Below, piece after piece: positions 9,398 to 17,823 of a stretch of 64,000 nt of DNA (its first letter is position 1; every line of letters begins with the position of its first letter). The notes beneath the pieces were generated by a model, which searched no databases, was not told where the DNA came from, and was given only the letters and a program-made list of their open reading frames with translations. The position numbers were made by a program, and so were the translations under genes. The DNA is from Planktothrix sp. PCC 11201. Its GTDB lineage: Bacteria; Cyanobacteriota; Cyanobacteriia; Cyanobacteriales; Microcoleaceae. Where the stretch lies: the NCBI RefSeq assembly GCF_900009135.1, contig NZ_LT797709.1:91360-155359 (forward strand), in the 5' to 3' direction.

Positions 9398-9880
9398 TTA
9401 ATTGACTTTTTCTAATAAAGCCACGGCATAGGCGGCAATTCCTTCCTCTCGACCCACGGGGCCTAATTTTTCGTTGGTGGTGGCTTTGACTCCAATTTGA
9501 TCGGAATTGAGGTTTAAGGTGCTGGCAAGGCGATCGCACATGGCGCTAATATGGGGTTTTAATTTCGGACGTTCGGCAACAATTACAGAATCAATATTTC
9601 CCACTTTCCAACCTCGATCTAATATGAGTTGATTCACCTGTTTTAAGAGGACTAAACTATCCGCCCCCGCCCATTTTTCATCAGTTGGGGGGAAATAATG
9701 CCCAATATCTCCTAAACTTAAAGCCCCTAACATAGCGTCCATAATGGCATGGGTTAAAACATCGGCATCACTATGTCCTAATAGTCCCAATTCATGATCA
9801 ATTTTAATCCCGCCTAAAATTAATGCCCGTCCGGGGACTAGTTTATGAATATCATAACCATTACCAATGCGAATATTCAT
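9398..9880 (-). CDS. ispF: 2-C-methyl-D-erythritol 2,4-cyclodiphosphate synthase
   Basis: A 160-residue IspF enzyme of the MEP isoprenoid pathway, which turns CDP-ME 2-phosphate into the cyclic diphosphate with release of CMP. The metal ligands Asp10 and His12 (GNGYDIHKL) and His44 ([11 protein letters not shown]) are present. So are the HSDADVL and [10 protein letters not shown] motifs and the C-terminal [20 protein letters not shown]. Length is standard. It converges on the hybrid kinase with 15 bp between the stops. Upstream lies a repeat and a possible Pho box. Confidence 0.95.
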   Translation of the reverse strand: MNIRIGNGYDIHKLVPGRALILGGIKIDHELGLLGHSDADVLTHAIMDAMLGALSLGDIGHYFPPTDEKWAGADSLVLLKQVNQLILDRGWKVGNIDSVIVAERPKLKPHISAMCDRLASTLNLNSDQIGVKATTNEKLGPVGREEGIAAYAVALLEKVN

Positions 9881-9943
9881 GGATCTTTTTTCCTGTTAAA
9901 ATTAATATATAGCAGTCGCGCCTGGTAATTAGGACGGATTTTT

Positions 9944-10002
9944 GTAGGGGCGGGTTCGCCTAAATTTAAATGCACCCAACCTAAATATCGATAAACCCGC
10001 CC
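9944..10002. repeat. GTAGGGGCGGGTT...AACCCGCCC imperfect inverted repeat
   Basis: GTAGGGGCGGGTTCGCC at the left and GATAAACCCGCCC at the right can pair across an A/T-rich middle. The same arms recur at 16309-16480, 29702-29850, 30499-30556 and near 31555, always between genes. This marks a dispersed REP/MITE-like family. Confidence 0.75.
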
Positions 10003-10106
10003 TCTCTCTCTCCGTCTCGTGCGTCGCGGATTGTTATGGCTTTTGATTTTACCATTAATAGGTAATATCAAGTCCACCGTTGGGGTTTAACCCAAACTTG
10101 AGAAGA

Positions 10107-10136
10107 AATTTAAGAATAGTTTAAAAACAGGTTAAA
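10107..10136 (-). promoter_or_regulatory. Possible Pho box (three TTAA-centred octamers, 11-bp spacing)
   Basis: On the minus strand the octamers TTTAACCT, TTTAAACT and CTTAAATT follow each other with 3-bp spacers, the layout of the cyanobacterial PhoB (SphR) box (PyTTAAPyPyT/A repeats). The first matches fully and the others have one mismatch each. It lies about 230 bp upstream of ispF and just after the end of a small membrane-protein gene. The regulated promoter is not clear. Confidence 0.3.
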
Positions 10137-10167
10137 TTTCTTCCCCTTGATTCCAGCAGAAAACCGT

Positions 10168-10359
10168 TTATGACCCAGAATGATAGGGTTGAACAGACTT
10201 AACAGAAACATTAGGAGATTGAGAAGCCGCGACACAAAAAAAAGTAAATAAAATTAAAAATATACTAACTACATAACTCAAACCAATCATGGCATAGGAA
10301 TTAGTCATATTGTTACGGAAACATTTTAACACCAAGACATTAGGAAGCAAGGTTTTCAT
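10168..10359 (-). CDS. Small single-pass membrane protein, hypothetical
   Basis: A 63-residue frame starting MKTLLPNVLVLKCFRNNM. One clear membrane segment is present (IGLSYVVSIFLILFTFFCVA), followed by a short polar tail ending QPYHSGS. The ATG at 10359 is supported by GGAGGT 8 nt upstream; longer in-frame starts lack such a site. No family was recognised. About 450 bp of hairpin-rich sequence lies upstream of it, which might be its leader. The good ribosome site and the well-formed helix make it a plausible real gene. Confidence 0.45.
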   Translation of the reverse strand: MKTLLPNVLVLKCFRNNMTNSYAMIGLSYVVSIFLILFTFFCVAASQSPNVSVKSVQPYHSGS

Positions 10360-10418
10360 GATAGTAACCTCCATGGTATTAACCTTAATAACAGTTGACA
10401 CTTAAACCGCAATAGTCT

Positions 10419-10679
10419 CAGCACGCTATCGACCCCTGTGGGTGATTTTAGCGCTGTTCTAGTCGGTGACTCTCTGGACTGATTTTGATTTTGATGGGAG
10501 TTCGTTTAATCAAACTAAACGAAATAGAACAGAAACAGTATTGACTACTAATAGCACTTTTTGACTGTTGTTTTGTAGCTATCGTAATCCGAAAAAGGCT
10601 ACAAGATTTTAGCATAAAGTTTTGGTGTTTCAAGCCTGCGTGCGCTTGGATTTAGACACCAAAACCCGGCACCTTTTTT
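10419..10679 (+). ncRNA. Hairpin-rich segment ending in a terminator-like structure; candidate structured RNA
   Basis: Four stem-loops follow in series: CAGC(AC)GCTA/TAGCGCTG at 10419-10456 (with an inner ACCC/GGGT), TTCGTTTA/TAAACGAA at 10501-10523, TTGTAGC/GCTACAA at 10573-10604, and a perfect 10-bp GTTTTGGTGT/ACACCAAAAC at 10619-10665 with an inner CAAGC/GCTTG. The last is followed by eight bases and then T6 (10674-10679), as in a terminator on the plus strand. No convincing protein frame covers the region. It does not match the tmRNA, RNase P or SRP RNA signatures I know. On the minus strand it could be the leader of the small membrane protein. Confidence 0.4.
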
Positions 10680-10814
10680 GATTAACTCTATATAGATTGC
10701 TAGATCGACTGTGAGTGAACTGGCATGATAGAACCTACAGTGCCATCATACCACAATAATCGTCTATCCACACCATCAAATCTAACAACCTCGATACGGG
10801 TGGCTATATCTATT

Positions 10815-11933
10815 CTATTCACTCACTAAAAAAGAGGCAAAATCCGGTACATTCACCCAAGTTCCCGTTGCATTGGATTCATGGGTTAAATCCATTAAGA
10901 GTTGAGAATAAACTCCTTCTTTCAGCGAAGGTGTTAAACTTATTCCTTGTTCAATTCCTGTTATCCATTGGTCAACCACTCGCAGCACCGGAGCAATCCG
11001 ACCATCGGGATAAATTCGGGGAAATTCTAAGGTTTGGGGGATAGAAATTTCACTTAAAGGTTGCCCCTTTTGACTCCCCCATAATCGAAATCCATGCACA
11101 TAATCCTGTTGATTATCACTACCTAAAATTAATGTGCCTTCACTACCATAAATTTCTACCCAATGTCCCCGTCCTTGGTAGGTAACAGAACTTAAACAAA
11201 CTTGACAGGGAGTGCCATCCTCTAATTCTAAAATGAGGGTACAAATATCATCGGCATCAACAACTTTTAATTCTTCCCCAGCTTCAGGATCTGGACGTAA
11301 GAGAATCGAAGTATTCAGTTGTCCACAGAGGCGTTTAATTGAACCCAACAACCAGGAAATATAATCAAAACTATGGGAACCAATTGCCCCTAATACCCCG
11401 CCTCCCTTGTCTTTTTGAGCATACCAATTCCAGGGACGAGTCTCATCGGCACGACTAGAAACTAACCAATCAATTTTGATTAATCTTTTTTGACCTACAT
11501 AATTTTCCGCCAACAGTTGCGATAAATGTTGCCAAGCGGGAATAAACCGAAATTCAAAATCTAAGCTGGTAATACAGCCTTTAGATTGGGCGAGGTGATA
11601 GAGATATTTTGCTTCTGCAACCGTTAGGGCTGTGGGTTTTTCTAATAACAGATGTTTCCCGGCATTTAGAGCTATTTTAGCCATATCAAAATGCAGAAAA
11701 GGCGGGGTAGAAATGGCAACTCCTTGAACTTCAGATAAAGCACAAATCTCCTCAATACTGTTACAAGCATGGGGAATATTATGGCTAGAGGCGACCGCTT
11801 TTGCTTTGTCTAAATCTCGATGATAAACCGCAACTACTTGGGTTTTAGGGTGGTCTTGAAAGGCGGGAATATGAACTTTTTTACCGAATCCTGTTCCAAT
11901 TATGGCAATGCCAATTTTTGTGTTTGTTGTCAT
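10815..11933 (-). CDS. Gfo/Idh/MocA family NAD(P)-dependent oxidoreductase
   Basis: A 372-residue protein with an N-terminal Rossmann fold (IGIAIIGTGFGKKVHIPAF) and the family EKP motif (LLLEKPTALTVAEAKYL), whose Lys takes part in catalysis. The C-terminal half is the substrate-binding alpha/beta domain (LGAIGSHSFDYISWLLGS). Members oxidise or reduce sugars, inositols or biliverdin; this one is not BvdR-sized, and its substrate cannot be assigned. An ATG with TTTCTCC-complement (GGAGAAA) upstream supports the start. It stands alone, divergent from the toxin-antitoxin pair at 12 kb. Confidence 0.87.
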   Translation of the reverse strand: MTTNTKIGIAIIGTGFGKKVHIPAFQDHPKTQVVAVYHRDLDKAKAVASSHNIPHACNSIEEICALSEVQGVAISTPPFLHFDMAKIALNAGKHLLLEKPTALTVAEAKYLYHLAQSKGCITSLDFEFRFIPAWQHLSQLLAENYVGQKRLIKIDWLVSSRADETRPWNWYAQKDKGGGVLGAIGSHSFDYISWLLGSIKRLCGQLNTSILLRPDPEAGEELKVVDADDICTLILELEDGTPCQVCLSSVTYQGRGHWVEIYGSEGTLILGSDNQQDYVHGFRLWGSQKGQPLSEISIPQTLEFPRIYPDGRIAPVLRVVDQWITGIEQGISLTPSLKEGVYSQLLMDLTHESNATGTWVNVPDFASFLVSE

Positions 11934-12004
11934 GGTTTCTCCTGATTCAATAAATTAAAATATTGATCGAATTTTAACACAAATTTGATATAATATGATC
12001 AGTT

Positions 12005-12727
12005 ATGAACAGCCGTAAAATATCTGAAGGATTAGAGATCATGTCTATGGGTTTAGATGTTCGTGATTTGCCAAATTATTCCTTAACAGAAGCCGCAAAA
12101 TATTTGCAACTTCCGACTGGAACATTGAGGTCTTGGGTCTATGGTCGTTATTATCCCACTCGTCAAGGAAAAAAATATTTTGCCCCCCTAATTGAATTAG
12201 CTTCGGAAAAAAAACTATCTTTTACGAATTTAATTGAAGCTCATGTTTTAAGTGCTATCCGTCGCCTCCATCAAGTCCCTTTAGCTAAAGTTCGTGCAGC
12301 ATTAGATTATCTTAATCAAGAATTTTCTGCACCCCATCCCTTAGCAAAATTAGAATTTCAAACCGATGGTGTTAATCTATTTGTTGAACAGTTTGGGGAA
12401 TTATTAAATGTTTCTTTAAAAGGTCAATTAGCTTTAAAAGAAGTTTTTTATCAATTTTTAAGTAGAATTGAACGAGATCCATCAGGATTACCAATTAAAC
12501 TATTTCCTTTTACTCGAAATTTTGATATAAATGCTCCCAAAATTGTTGTGATTGATCCCTATATTTCCTTTGGTCGTCCTGTCTTAATGGGAACTGGAAT
12601 TCCAACTATTATTTTAGCAGAACGGTATAAAGCCGGAGAATCTATTCATGAATTGGCAATTGATTATCAATGTGAGCGTAGCTTAATTGAAGAAGGAATT
12701 CGCAGCGAATTGGACTTAGTAGCATGA
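12005..12727 (+). CDS. DUF433 antitoxin with MerR-like HTH
   Basis: A 240-residue protein. The N-terminus resembles a MerR/excisionase helix-turn-helix (YSLTEAAKYLQLPTGTLRSW). The C-terminal part is the DUF433 fold (VVIDPYISFGRPVLMGTGIP, then SIHELAIDYQ). DUF433 proteins are antitoxins paired with DUF5615/PIN-like proteins, and the next gene encodes exactly that, overlapping by ATGA (12724-12727). Start choice is open: ATG 12005 has no ribosome site, while ATG 12041 (M13) follows AGGATTAGAGATC. It should bind DNA and autoregulate the pair. Confidence 0.82.
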   Translation: MNSRKISEGLEIMSMGLDVRDLPNYSLTEAAKYLQLPTGTLRSWVYGRYYPTRQGKKYFAPLIELASEKKLSFTNLIEAHVLSAIRRLHQVPLAKVRAALDYLNQEFSAPHPLAKLEFQTDGVNLFVEQFGELLNVSLKGQLALKEVFYQFLSRIERDPSGLPIKLFPFTRNFDINAPKIVVIDPYISFGRPVLMGTGIPTIILAERYKAGESIHELAIDYQCERSLIEEGIRSELDLVA

Positions 12728-13146
12728 CCGCTCAAGTTATCTTTTTTATTGATAGATGTTTGGGTCGAGTTAAAGTTCCAGAATCTTTAAGAAATGCAGG
12801 AGCAACTGTTGAAATTCATGATGCTCATTTTCCCCAAAATATTAGAGATGAGGAATGGTTAATAGAAGTAGGAAATCGCCATTGGGTTGTTTTAACTAAA
12901 GATGAAAAAATTGGCTATCGCACCTCTCAGATTTTGAGTATTGCTCAAGCAAATGTGAGGGTATTTGTTTTAGCTTCAACAAATTTATCAGGAGATGCGA
13001 TCGCTTCCACTTTTGTAAATACTTTGCCCAAAATGACAAAATTTGCTTTGAATCATCCGCCACCTTTTATTGCTAAAGTTTATCAATCGGGGCGAGTAAT
13101 TTCTTGGAGAAATAATACAGAACTACTCCGAAGAATAGAGTTATAA
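12724..13146 (+). CDS. DUF5615 PIN-like toxin (VapC45-type)
   Basis: A 140-residue PIN-like protein. The early acidic motif is IFFIDRCLGR, followed by IRDEEWLIEVG and WVVLTKDEKIGYR, the conserved TKD of the DUF5615/VapC45 group. It lacks the classic compact VapC spacing but shares the fold. It is translationally coupled to the DUF433 antitoxin (ATGA). It is presumed to be an RNA-targeting nuclease held in check by its partner. It converges with gshB, 11 bp away. Confidence 0.75.
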   Translation: MTAQVIFFIDRCLGRVKVPESLRNAGATVEIHDAHFPQNIRDEEWLIEVGNRHWVVLTKDEKIGYRTSQILSIAQANVRVFVLASTNLSGDAIASTFVNTLPKMTKFALNHPPPFIAKVYQSGRVISWRNNTELLRRIEL

Positions 13147-13157
13147 ATTAACTCAGA

Positions 13158-14132
13158 TCAAAAGCGGTTCGTGATTTTATTTTCTACCCATTCTATCACC
13201 TGTTTTCCTAAATAAACCCCATCCAATAAATCAATTTCCCGAATCCCCGTTGGACTGGTAACATTGACTTCTGTTAAATATCCGCCAATGATATCAATTC
13301 CCACAAAATATAAGCCATCAGCAACTAATTGAGATGCTAATTTTTGACATATTTCCCGTTCTCGATCTGTAATTTCGGTTTTAGCAACCCGTCCACCAAC
13401 AGCCATATTTCCTCTAAATTCTTGACCCGTAGGAATGCGATTAACCGCTCCAATGGGTTCACCATTTAACAAAATAATCCGTTTATCTCCATCTTTTGCT
13501 TCCGGTAAAAAGGTCTGAATCATCACCGGATATAAACCCTGTTGGGTGCTAATTTCAATTAAAGAATTGAGATTGCGATCGCTCCCTGACAAAAATAAAA
13601 TTCCCTCTCCTGCTTTGCCACCTAAAGGTTTTAAAACCGCCGCTCCTTGACGTTCAACAAACTCCCGAATTATCTGTTTATCGCGGCTAACAATGGTTGT
13701 CGGAATGCAATCTTTAAATTGCAGTGCGTACATTTTTTCATTTGCTGTTCTTAACCCACTAGGAGAATTAACCACCAAAGTTTTTTCCGGGTTAATATAG
13801 TCTAAAAGATAGGTGGCATATAGATAGGGAATCGTGACTGGGGGGTCGGTTCGCATAAACACCGCATCCATATTTTCTAGGGGTTGGAGTATCGATTGAT
13901 CCACCGAAAACCAGGGTTCCTCAACTTTCCAACGATCCTGATCTCTAATAATAGGAATCAGATTAACCTGGGTTAAAAGCGCCCAGGTTTGACCTGCAAT
14001 CACATTTAATTGGTGAGCTTCTGTGACCCAAACTTCATGTCCCAAAAGTTGCGTAGCTTCCATTAAAGCAACACTGGTATCATGACTTGGATTTAATTTT
14101 TCGATGGGGTCAATAATGAAAGCAAATTTCAT
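13158..14132 (-). CDS. gshB: Glutathione synthetase
   Basis: A 324-residue ATP-grasp enzyme that joins gamma-glutamylcysteine and glycine. The N-terminus MKFAFIIDPIEKLNPSHDTS and VFMRTDPPVTIPYLYATYLL are signature GshB sequences. The ATP-grasp parts follow (VLKPLGGKAGEGILFL, then GGRVAKTEITDRE and VGIDIIGGYLTEVNVTSPTG with the metal ligands). Length is normal. A glutaredoxin gene lies upstream on the same strand 118 bp away, so glutathione synthesis and use are encoded together. Confidence 0.96.
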   Translation of the reverse strand: MKFAFIIDPIEKLNPSHDTSVALMEATQLLGHEVWVTEAHQLNVIAGQTWALLTQVNLIPIIRDQDRWKVEEPWFSVDQSILQPLENMDAVFMRTDPPVTIPYLYATYLLDYINPEKTLVVNSPSGLRTANEKMYALQFKDCIPTTIVSRDKQIIREFVERQGAAVLKPLGGKAGEGILFLSGSDRNLNSLIEISTQQGLYPVMIQTFLPEAKDGDKRIILLNGEPIGAVNRIPTGQEFRGNMAVGGRVAKTEITDREREICQKLASQLVADGLYFVGIDIIGGYLTEVNVTSPTGIREIDLLDGVYLGKQVIEWVENKITNRF

Positions 14133-14250
14133 CTTTATTTACAATTAACAGTTAACAAATTAAACAAAGTATGATATACTCAATCCAGGCATTTAAAACC
14201 AACTCAGAATAAATCAGGAGTGTTTTATTTTGCCAGGATTGAGAATAGAA

Positions 14251-14508
14251 TTAACCCAGTAAAGGATCAAGTTTTCCCTGACGATCTAAGGCATAAATAT
14301 CATCACACCCCCCAATATATTGATTATTAATAAAAATTTGGGGAAGTGAACGGCGACCATTAGCCCGTTGTGCCATTTTATCTCGTGCTACTTCATCCCC
14401 ATCAATGCTATATTCGGTGAAGTCTAAGCCTTTACTTTTCAGCAATTCCTTAGCTCGAATACAGAAGGGACAGGTTCTCCAAGTGTAAATTTCAATGTTT
14501 GCTGCCAT
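14251..14508 (-). CDS. grxC: Glutaredoxin 3
   Basis: An 85-residue dithiol glutaredoxin. The active site is Cys13-Pro-Phe-Cys16 (TCPFC) instead of the more common CPYC. The glutathione-binding SLPQIFINNQYIGGCDD segment with its cis-Pro is intact. It reduces protein disulfides with glutathione in the cytoplasm. It is on the same strand as gshB downstream. The ATG lies after a short A/T-rich leader. Confidence 0.94.
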   Translation of the reverse strand: MAANIEIYTWRTCPFCIRAKELLKSKGLDFTEYSIDGDEVARDKMAQRANGRRSLPQIFINNQYIGGCDDIYALDRQGKLDPLLG

Positions 14509-14628
14509 ACAGGGTTCCAGAAATTGAATCGTTTTTCTTTATGTTAATATAAAATCAAAAATTGATCCATTTTATTCTGAATACTCAGACTAAACCCACC
14601 CAGACTATCCTGATTTAAGTCAAGCAAA

Positions 14629-16068
14629 ATGTCAAATTATTTTTCTGTAATTGCACCTCAACCTCGGATTGCTGTTCCTACTTCCGATCCTTATAATCCA
14701 GGTTATATTGTACAACCAGGGACAGGTTTAGATGGTGTTGTTAAGATTCAAGATATTTCTGGTGGAAGCTGTACAGGCTCATTATTAATTACGGGTAATC
14801 ATATTTTAACCGTCGCCCATTGTGTTACCGATAAATTGGGTCAACCTGATTATTATTCACCCTCAGAATATACCGTTTATTTTAACTTACCCTCGGGTCA
14901 AATAGCAATTCCGGTTTCTCAAATTTATATTCATCCCGAATGGAGTCATGATTTTAATTTTAATAATGATATTGCTATTTTAGAACTGGCTCAACCTGCA
15001 CCTCAAGAGGCAAATCGCTATCAGATTTATACCGAGTTTGACGAGGTTGGTCAGGTGATACAAAAAGTAGGTTATGGTATTCCTGCAACGGGTAATTCAG
15101 GACAGAATGGCTATTCTGATCCTGTTCCAACTAAGCGTATAGGGAAAAATCGTTATGACGCTCTCGGTGAGTTATTTAATAGTACCCCTTACCATTATAA
15201 TAATCAACCTGGCAAACAATTAGTTTATGATTTTGATAATGGTTTAGCCCAAAATGATGCCTTTGGACAAGAATTTGGGATTTATGATTTAGGATTGGGA
15301 GTAGAAGAAGTCAATATTAGTCCTGGAGATTCGGGGGGCCCAGGTTTTATTAATGGCAAAATTGCTGGTCTAACCTCCACCGGTTTTACCCCAGCAATGC
15401 CGGGTATTGATGTTACTAATAAATTAGATGAGAGCTTTGGAGAATATGCTTCCGATACCCGGGTTTCGGTTTATGCAGATTGGATTAATCAAATTATTAA
15501 TCCTTCTCCCTATAGTGGAAATGATAATATTATCGGCACAATTAATAACGATTTTCTCTATGGATATCAAGGAGATGATACAATTAAAGGTTTAGAGGGA
15601 GATGATAATATTTTTGGGGGAAAAGGTTCTGATGATCTCTATGGAAATAAAGGAAATGATACTCTCTATGGAAATTTAGGATTTGATATTCTTTCGGGTG
15701 GATTAGGGGATGATTTTTTAGCTGGAGGTCAGGATTATGATAATCTATATGGAGAAGCCGGAAATGATACCTTGACGGGAGATTTAGGAACCGATTATTT
15801 AACCGGAGGAATAGGATCGGATCTATTTATTCTTTCCTTGGTAACCTCTGGTTCAGATAAAATTTTAGCAGATTCTATCGTGGATTTTGAACCCGGTATT
15901 GATAAAATTGGTTTAACAGAAGGCCTGACCGAAGCAAATTTAATCTTGGAACTTTCAACCGATTTCCTTTCTGACACAGTAATTCGTGTCGCGGGATCAA
16001 ATCAGGTTATCGGGACAGTTTATGGTATTTCTCCTCAACAACTTCGAGGTCATTTTATTTCAATTTAA
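14629..16068 (+). CDS. Trypsin-like serine protease with C-terminal RTX calcium-binding repeats
   Basis: A 479-residue protein in two parts. Residues 30-290 are an S1-type protease: GSCTGSLLITGNHILTVAHC (His), the NNDIAILEL Asp and SPGDSGGPGF (Ser) complete the triad. Residues 300-400 are nonapeptide RTX repeats (GDDTIKGLEGDDNIFGGKG type), which fold as a calcium beta-roll. The C-terminus matches the usual end of type I-secreted proteins, and there is no Sec signal peptide. It is therefore likely exported by an ABC/TolC route; no such transporter is nearby. The triad looks active. Confidence 0.88.
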   Translation: MSNYFSVIAPQPRIAVPTSDPYNPGYIVQPGTGLDGVVKIQDISGGSCTGSLLITGNHILTVAHCVTDKLGQPDYYSPSEYTVYFNLPSGQIAIPVSQIYIHPEWSHDFNFNNDIAILELAQPAPQEANRYQIYTEFDEVGQVIQKVGYGIPATGNSGQNGYSDPVPTKRIGKNRYDALGELFNSTPYHYNNQPGKQLVYDFDNGLAQNDAFGQEFGIYDLGLGVEEVNISPGDSGGPGFINGKIAGLTSTGFTPAMPGIDVTNKLDESFGEYASDTRVSVYADWINQIINPSPYSGNDNIIGTINNDFLYGYQGDDTIKGLEGDDNIFGGKGSDDLYGNKGNDTLYGNLGFDILSGGLGDDFLAGGQDYDNLYGEAGNDTLTGDLGTDYLTGGIGSDLFILSLVTSGSDKILADSIVDFEPGIDKIGLTEGLTEANLILELSTDFLSDTVIRVAGSNQVIGTVYGISPQQLRGHFISI

Positions 16069-16156
16069 CTTTACTAATTAAGCGATCGCTGGTTCAGTTT
16101 AACACCGGAGCAATGAGCTAGATTTATATTGGATTTAACATTAATCTGGTAAATTC

Positions 16157-16480
16157 GTAGTAAGCCCTTCAGGGCTTTTACCCTGAGATTAGATCCCCCT
16201 AAATACCCATTAAAAAGGGGGAATTGGGAGTCCTTGAACATGGGGTTAGGGGTTATCTATAGCATTTTGCGAGTTGATGAAATACAAAAGTCAATTGAAT
16301 ATTAATGGTGGGGTGCGGCGGGTTTTTCCAGCTAATCTGTGAGAAACACAAATCAACACAGAACCCGCCCCTACGTTAATTAAAGGGTTTGACCCCAGGC
16401 TCAAATCTGATGATTCTGTAGGGGCGGGTTCCCCTTGGGCTTCGATATCTATAAAAAATCTGCCTAAACCCGCCCTGACT
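16157..16480. repeat. Intergenic repeat block (GTAGTAAGCCCTTCAGGGCT element and two GGGCGGGTT elements)
   Basis: The 463-bp gap 16069-16531 holds a HIP1 octamer (near 16082), the 20-bp GTAGTAAGCCCTTCAGGGCT at 16157-16176 (identical copy at 59031-59050), and two back-to-back elements of the CCCGCCCCTAC family (about 16309-16375 and 16418-16480). No gene or promoter is apparent apart from these. Confidence 0.75.
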
Positions 16481-16531
16481 ATGCCCGATTAAGTCTAAAA
16501 CTGCTGTAATGCTAAAGAAAAAGTCAATAGA

Positions 16532-17527
16532 CTAATCATCGCTAGAACAACTATCTCCAGAATCACCGGAATCTCCCCAGGAACAGCTATTATCGGAGTC
16601 AGAGTAATCATTATCACCGTAGTAACTATCGCCAGAATAGTCGCTATTAGAATACCTGCCCTTCTTAGGGTTTGGAATACATTTTTTCGTTAATTCTTTC
16701 ACTATCTGATCAGCAGCTTCTTCTTGACCGAGAGGAACAAAAATAGAGCGAGTGATCTCCCCATTGGGTTCATCCGCAAATAAACGAGTTGTCAAAACAA
16801 AATCTTGATCGGGTTCTGATTTTTGTAATTGATAAAATAATTCAAATTTTAAGACTCGTTTTGATAAATTGATGCTAGATAAATGATAGGGCGTTCCTTC
16901 CCAGCACCAATATTCATCATCTGCATAAAACGCATTTTCACCAATATAAACATCATGAATATCTTTGCTGCTTTTGGCTGCTTTAAAAATCCCAGCTATA
17001 AAACATACTAATCCGATTCCGAAGCCAATACAGATCTCTACTCCCAGTAAGTTAATCAGATCTTGAAGCCAATTTCCCGTCGGATGATAATGAAATTTTC
17101 TCCCGTTTAAAATTTCAATGATTAGAATAACAATTATTATAAACGGAGACCATAATAATAATATCCCAAGTCCTTGTAAAAAAATATGAGATGCAATCCA
17201 TTTTCGATCTCGTTCGGTGTATTGCCAGCGATACCAATAGTTGTCAGGGCTACTAATAAAATCTCCGGCTAGTTGACGATTAATCTGATCGGTGATCTGA
17301 GTTTTTTTGAGATTAAGAATAGCCGCCCAAGCGATATAAATAATTATCATTACAATCGAAACAACAAGAAGATCAAAAATGCCTATCACTAATAGTAAAC
17401 CCGGGTCTATTAAGGGATAAATAAAACTCATTGAGATTATAAATAAAGCGGTTCCTAAGCCTAATATTACCCAAAGATTGGGGGAGCCGATTTGGGTTAA
17501 TTCTTCTTTGTTAGTGTAAGCTTTCAT
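16532..17527 (-). CDS. Four-helix membrane protein with Ser/Asp/Gly-rich acidic tail, hypothetical
   Basis: A 331-residue protein. Four hydrophobic segments are visible: around residues 17-37, 40-70, 115-140 and 160-185. After them comes a soluble domain of about 100 residues. The tail from about residue 288 is made almost wholly of Ser, Asp, Gly, Tyr and Cys (for example GDSYYGDNDYSDSDNS). I recognise no family. The low-complexity tail resembles those of some cyanobacterial membrane proteins and could bind metal or be flexible. The start ATG has AAAGGAAAAA upstream. It is followed by the patatin gene on the same strand, 296 bp away with a palindrome between them. Confidence 0.6.
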   Translation of the reverse strand: MKAYTNKEELTQIGSPNLWVILGLGTALFIISMSFIYPLIDPGLLLVIGIFDLLVVSIVMIIIYIAWAAILNLKKTQITDQINRQLAGDFISSPDNYWYRWQYTERDRKWIASHIFLQGLGILLLWSPFIIIVILIIEILNGRKFHYHPTGNWLQDLINLLGVEICIGFGIGLVCFIAGIFKAAKSSKDIHDVYIGENAFYADDEYWCWEGTPYHLSSINLSKRVLKFELFYQLQKSEPDQDFVLTTRLFADEPNGEITRSIFVPLGQEEAADQIVKELTKKCIPNPKKGRYSNSDYSGDSYYGDNDYSDSDNSCSWGDSGDSGDSCSSDD

Positions 17528-17619
17528 GATTTTTTCCTTTGTTTAGTTAAGATTTACAGGTGTTTGAGAGAGTGCGATCGCATTTTTTAATCTTCAAAAG
17601 AACCTAAATTAAAAAAAGT

Positions 17620-17647
17620 GTAGGGGCGAGGCGCGCCTCGCCCCTAC
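17620..17647. repeat. Perfect 28-bp palindrome
   Basis: GTAGGGGCGAGGCG is followed at once by its reverse complement, giving a loop-less 28-bp palindrome. It is a compact version of the GTAGGGGCG...CCCCTAC elements seen elsewhere in the window. It lies in the 296-bp gap between the patatin gene and the tetraspan gene, where it may act as a terminator after the patatin gene. Confidence 0.8.
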
Positions 17648-17823
17648 AGAAGAATTGAGAGATTTTTTAGGATTGATAATCTTAATTATTCTTTTGTACA
17701 ATTCATTTAGAATTGCTATAATATTGCCATAATTGGCGAATGAATAGCCCTAAAACCGAACTTTTGCTGGCGAGATGCCCACACTAATTTTATCAGATAA
17801 TATCCAGCATAACTTTATGTGTT

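Noticed and set aside
9877..10077. Minus-strand frame of 66 codons before ispF
   Set aside because: Most of it is the GTAGGGGCGGGTT repeat and low-complexity Arg codons; no ribosome site or recognisable motif.
10448..10633. Minus-strand frame of 61 codons
   Set aside because: It lies across the hairpin series and has random-looking composition rich in Ser and Ile; the structured-RNA reading is better.
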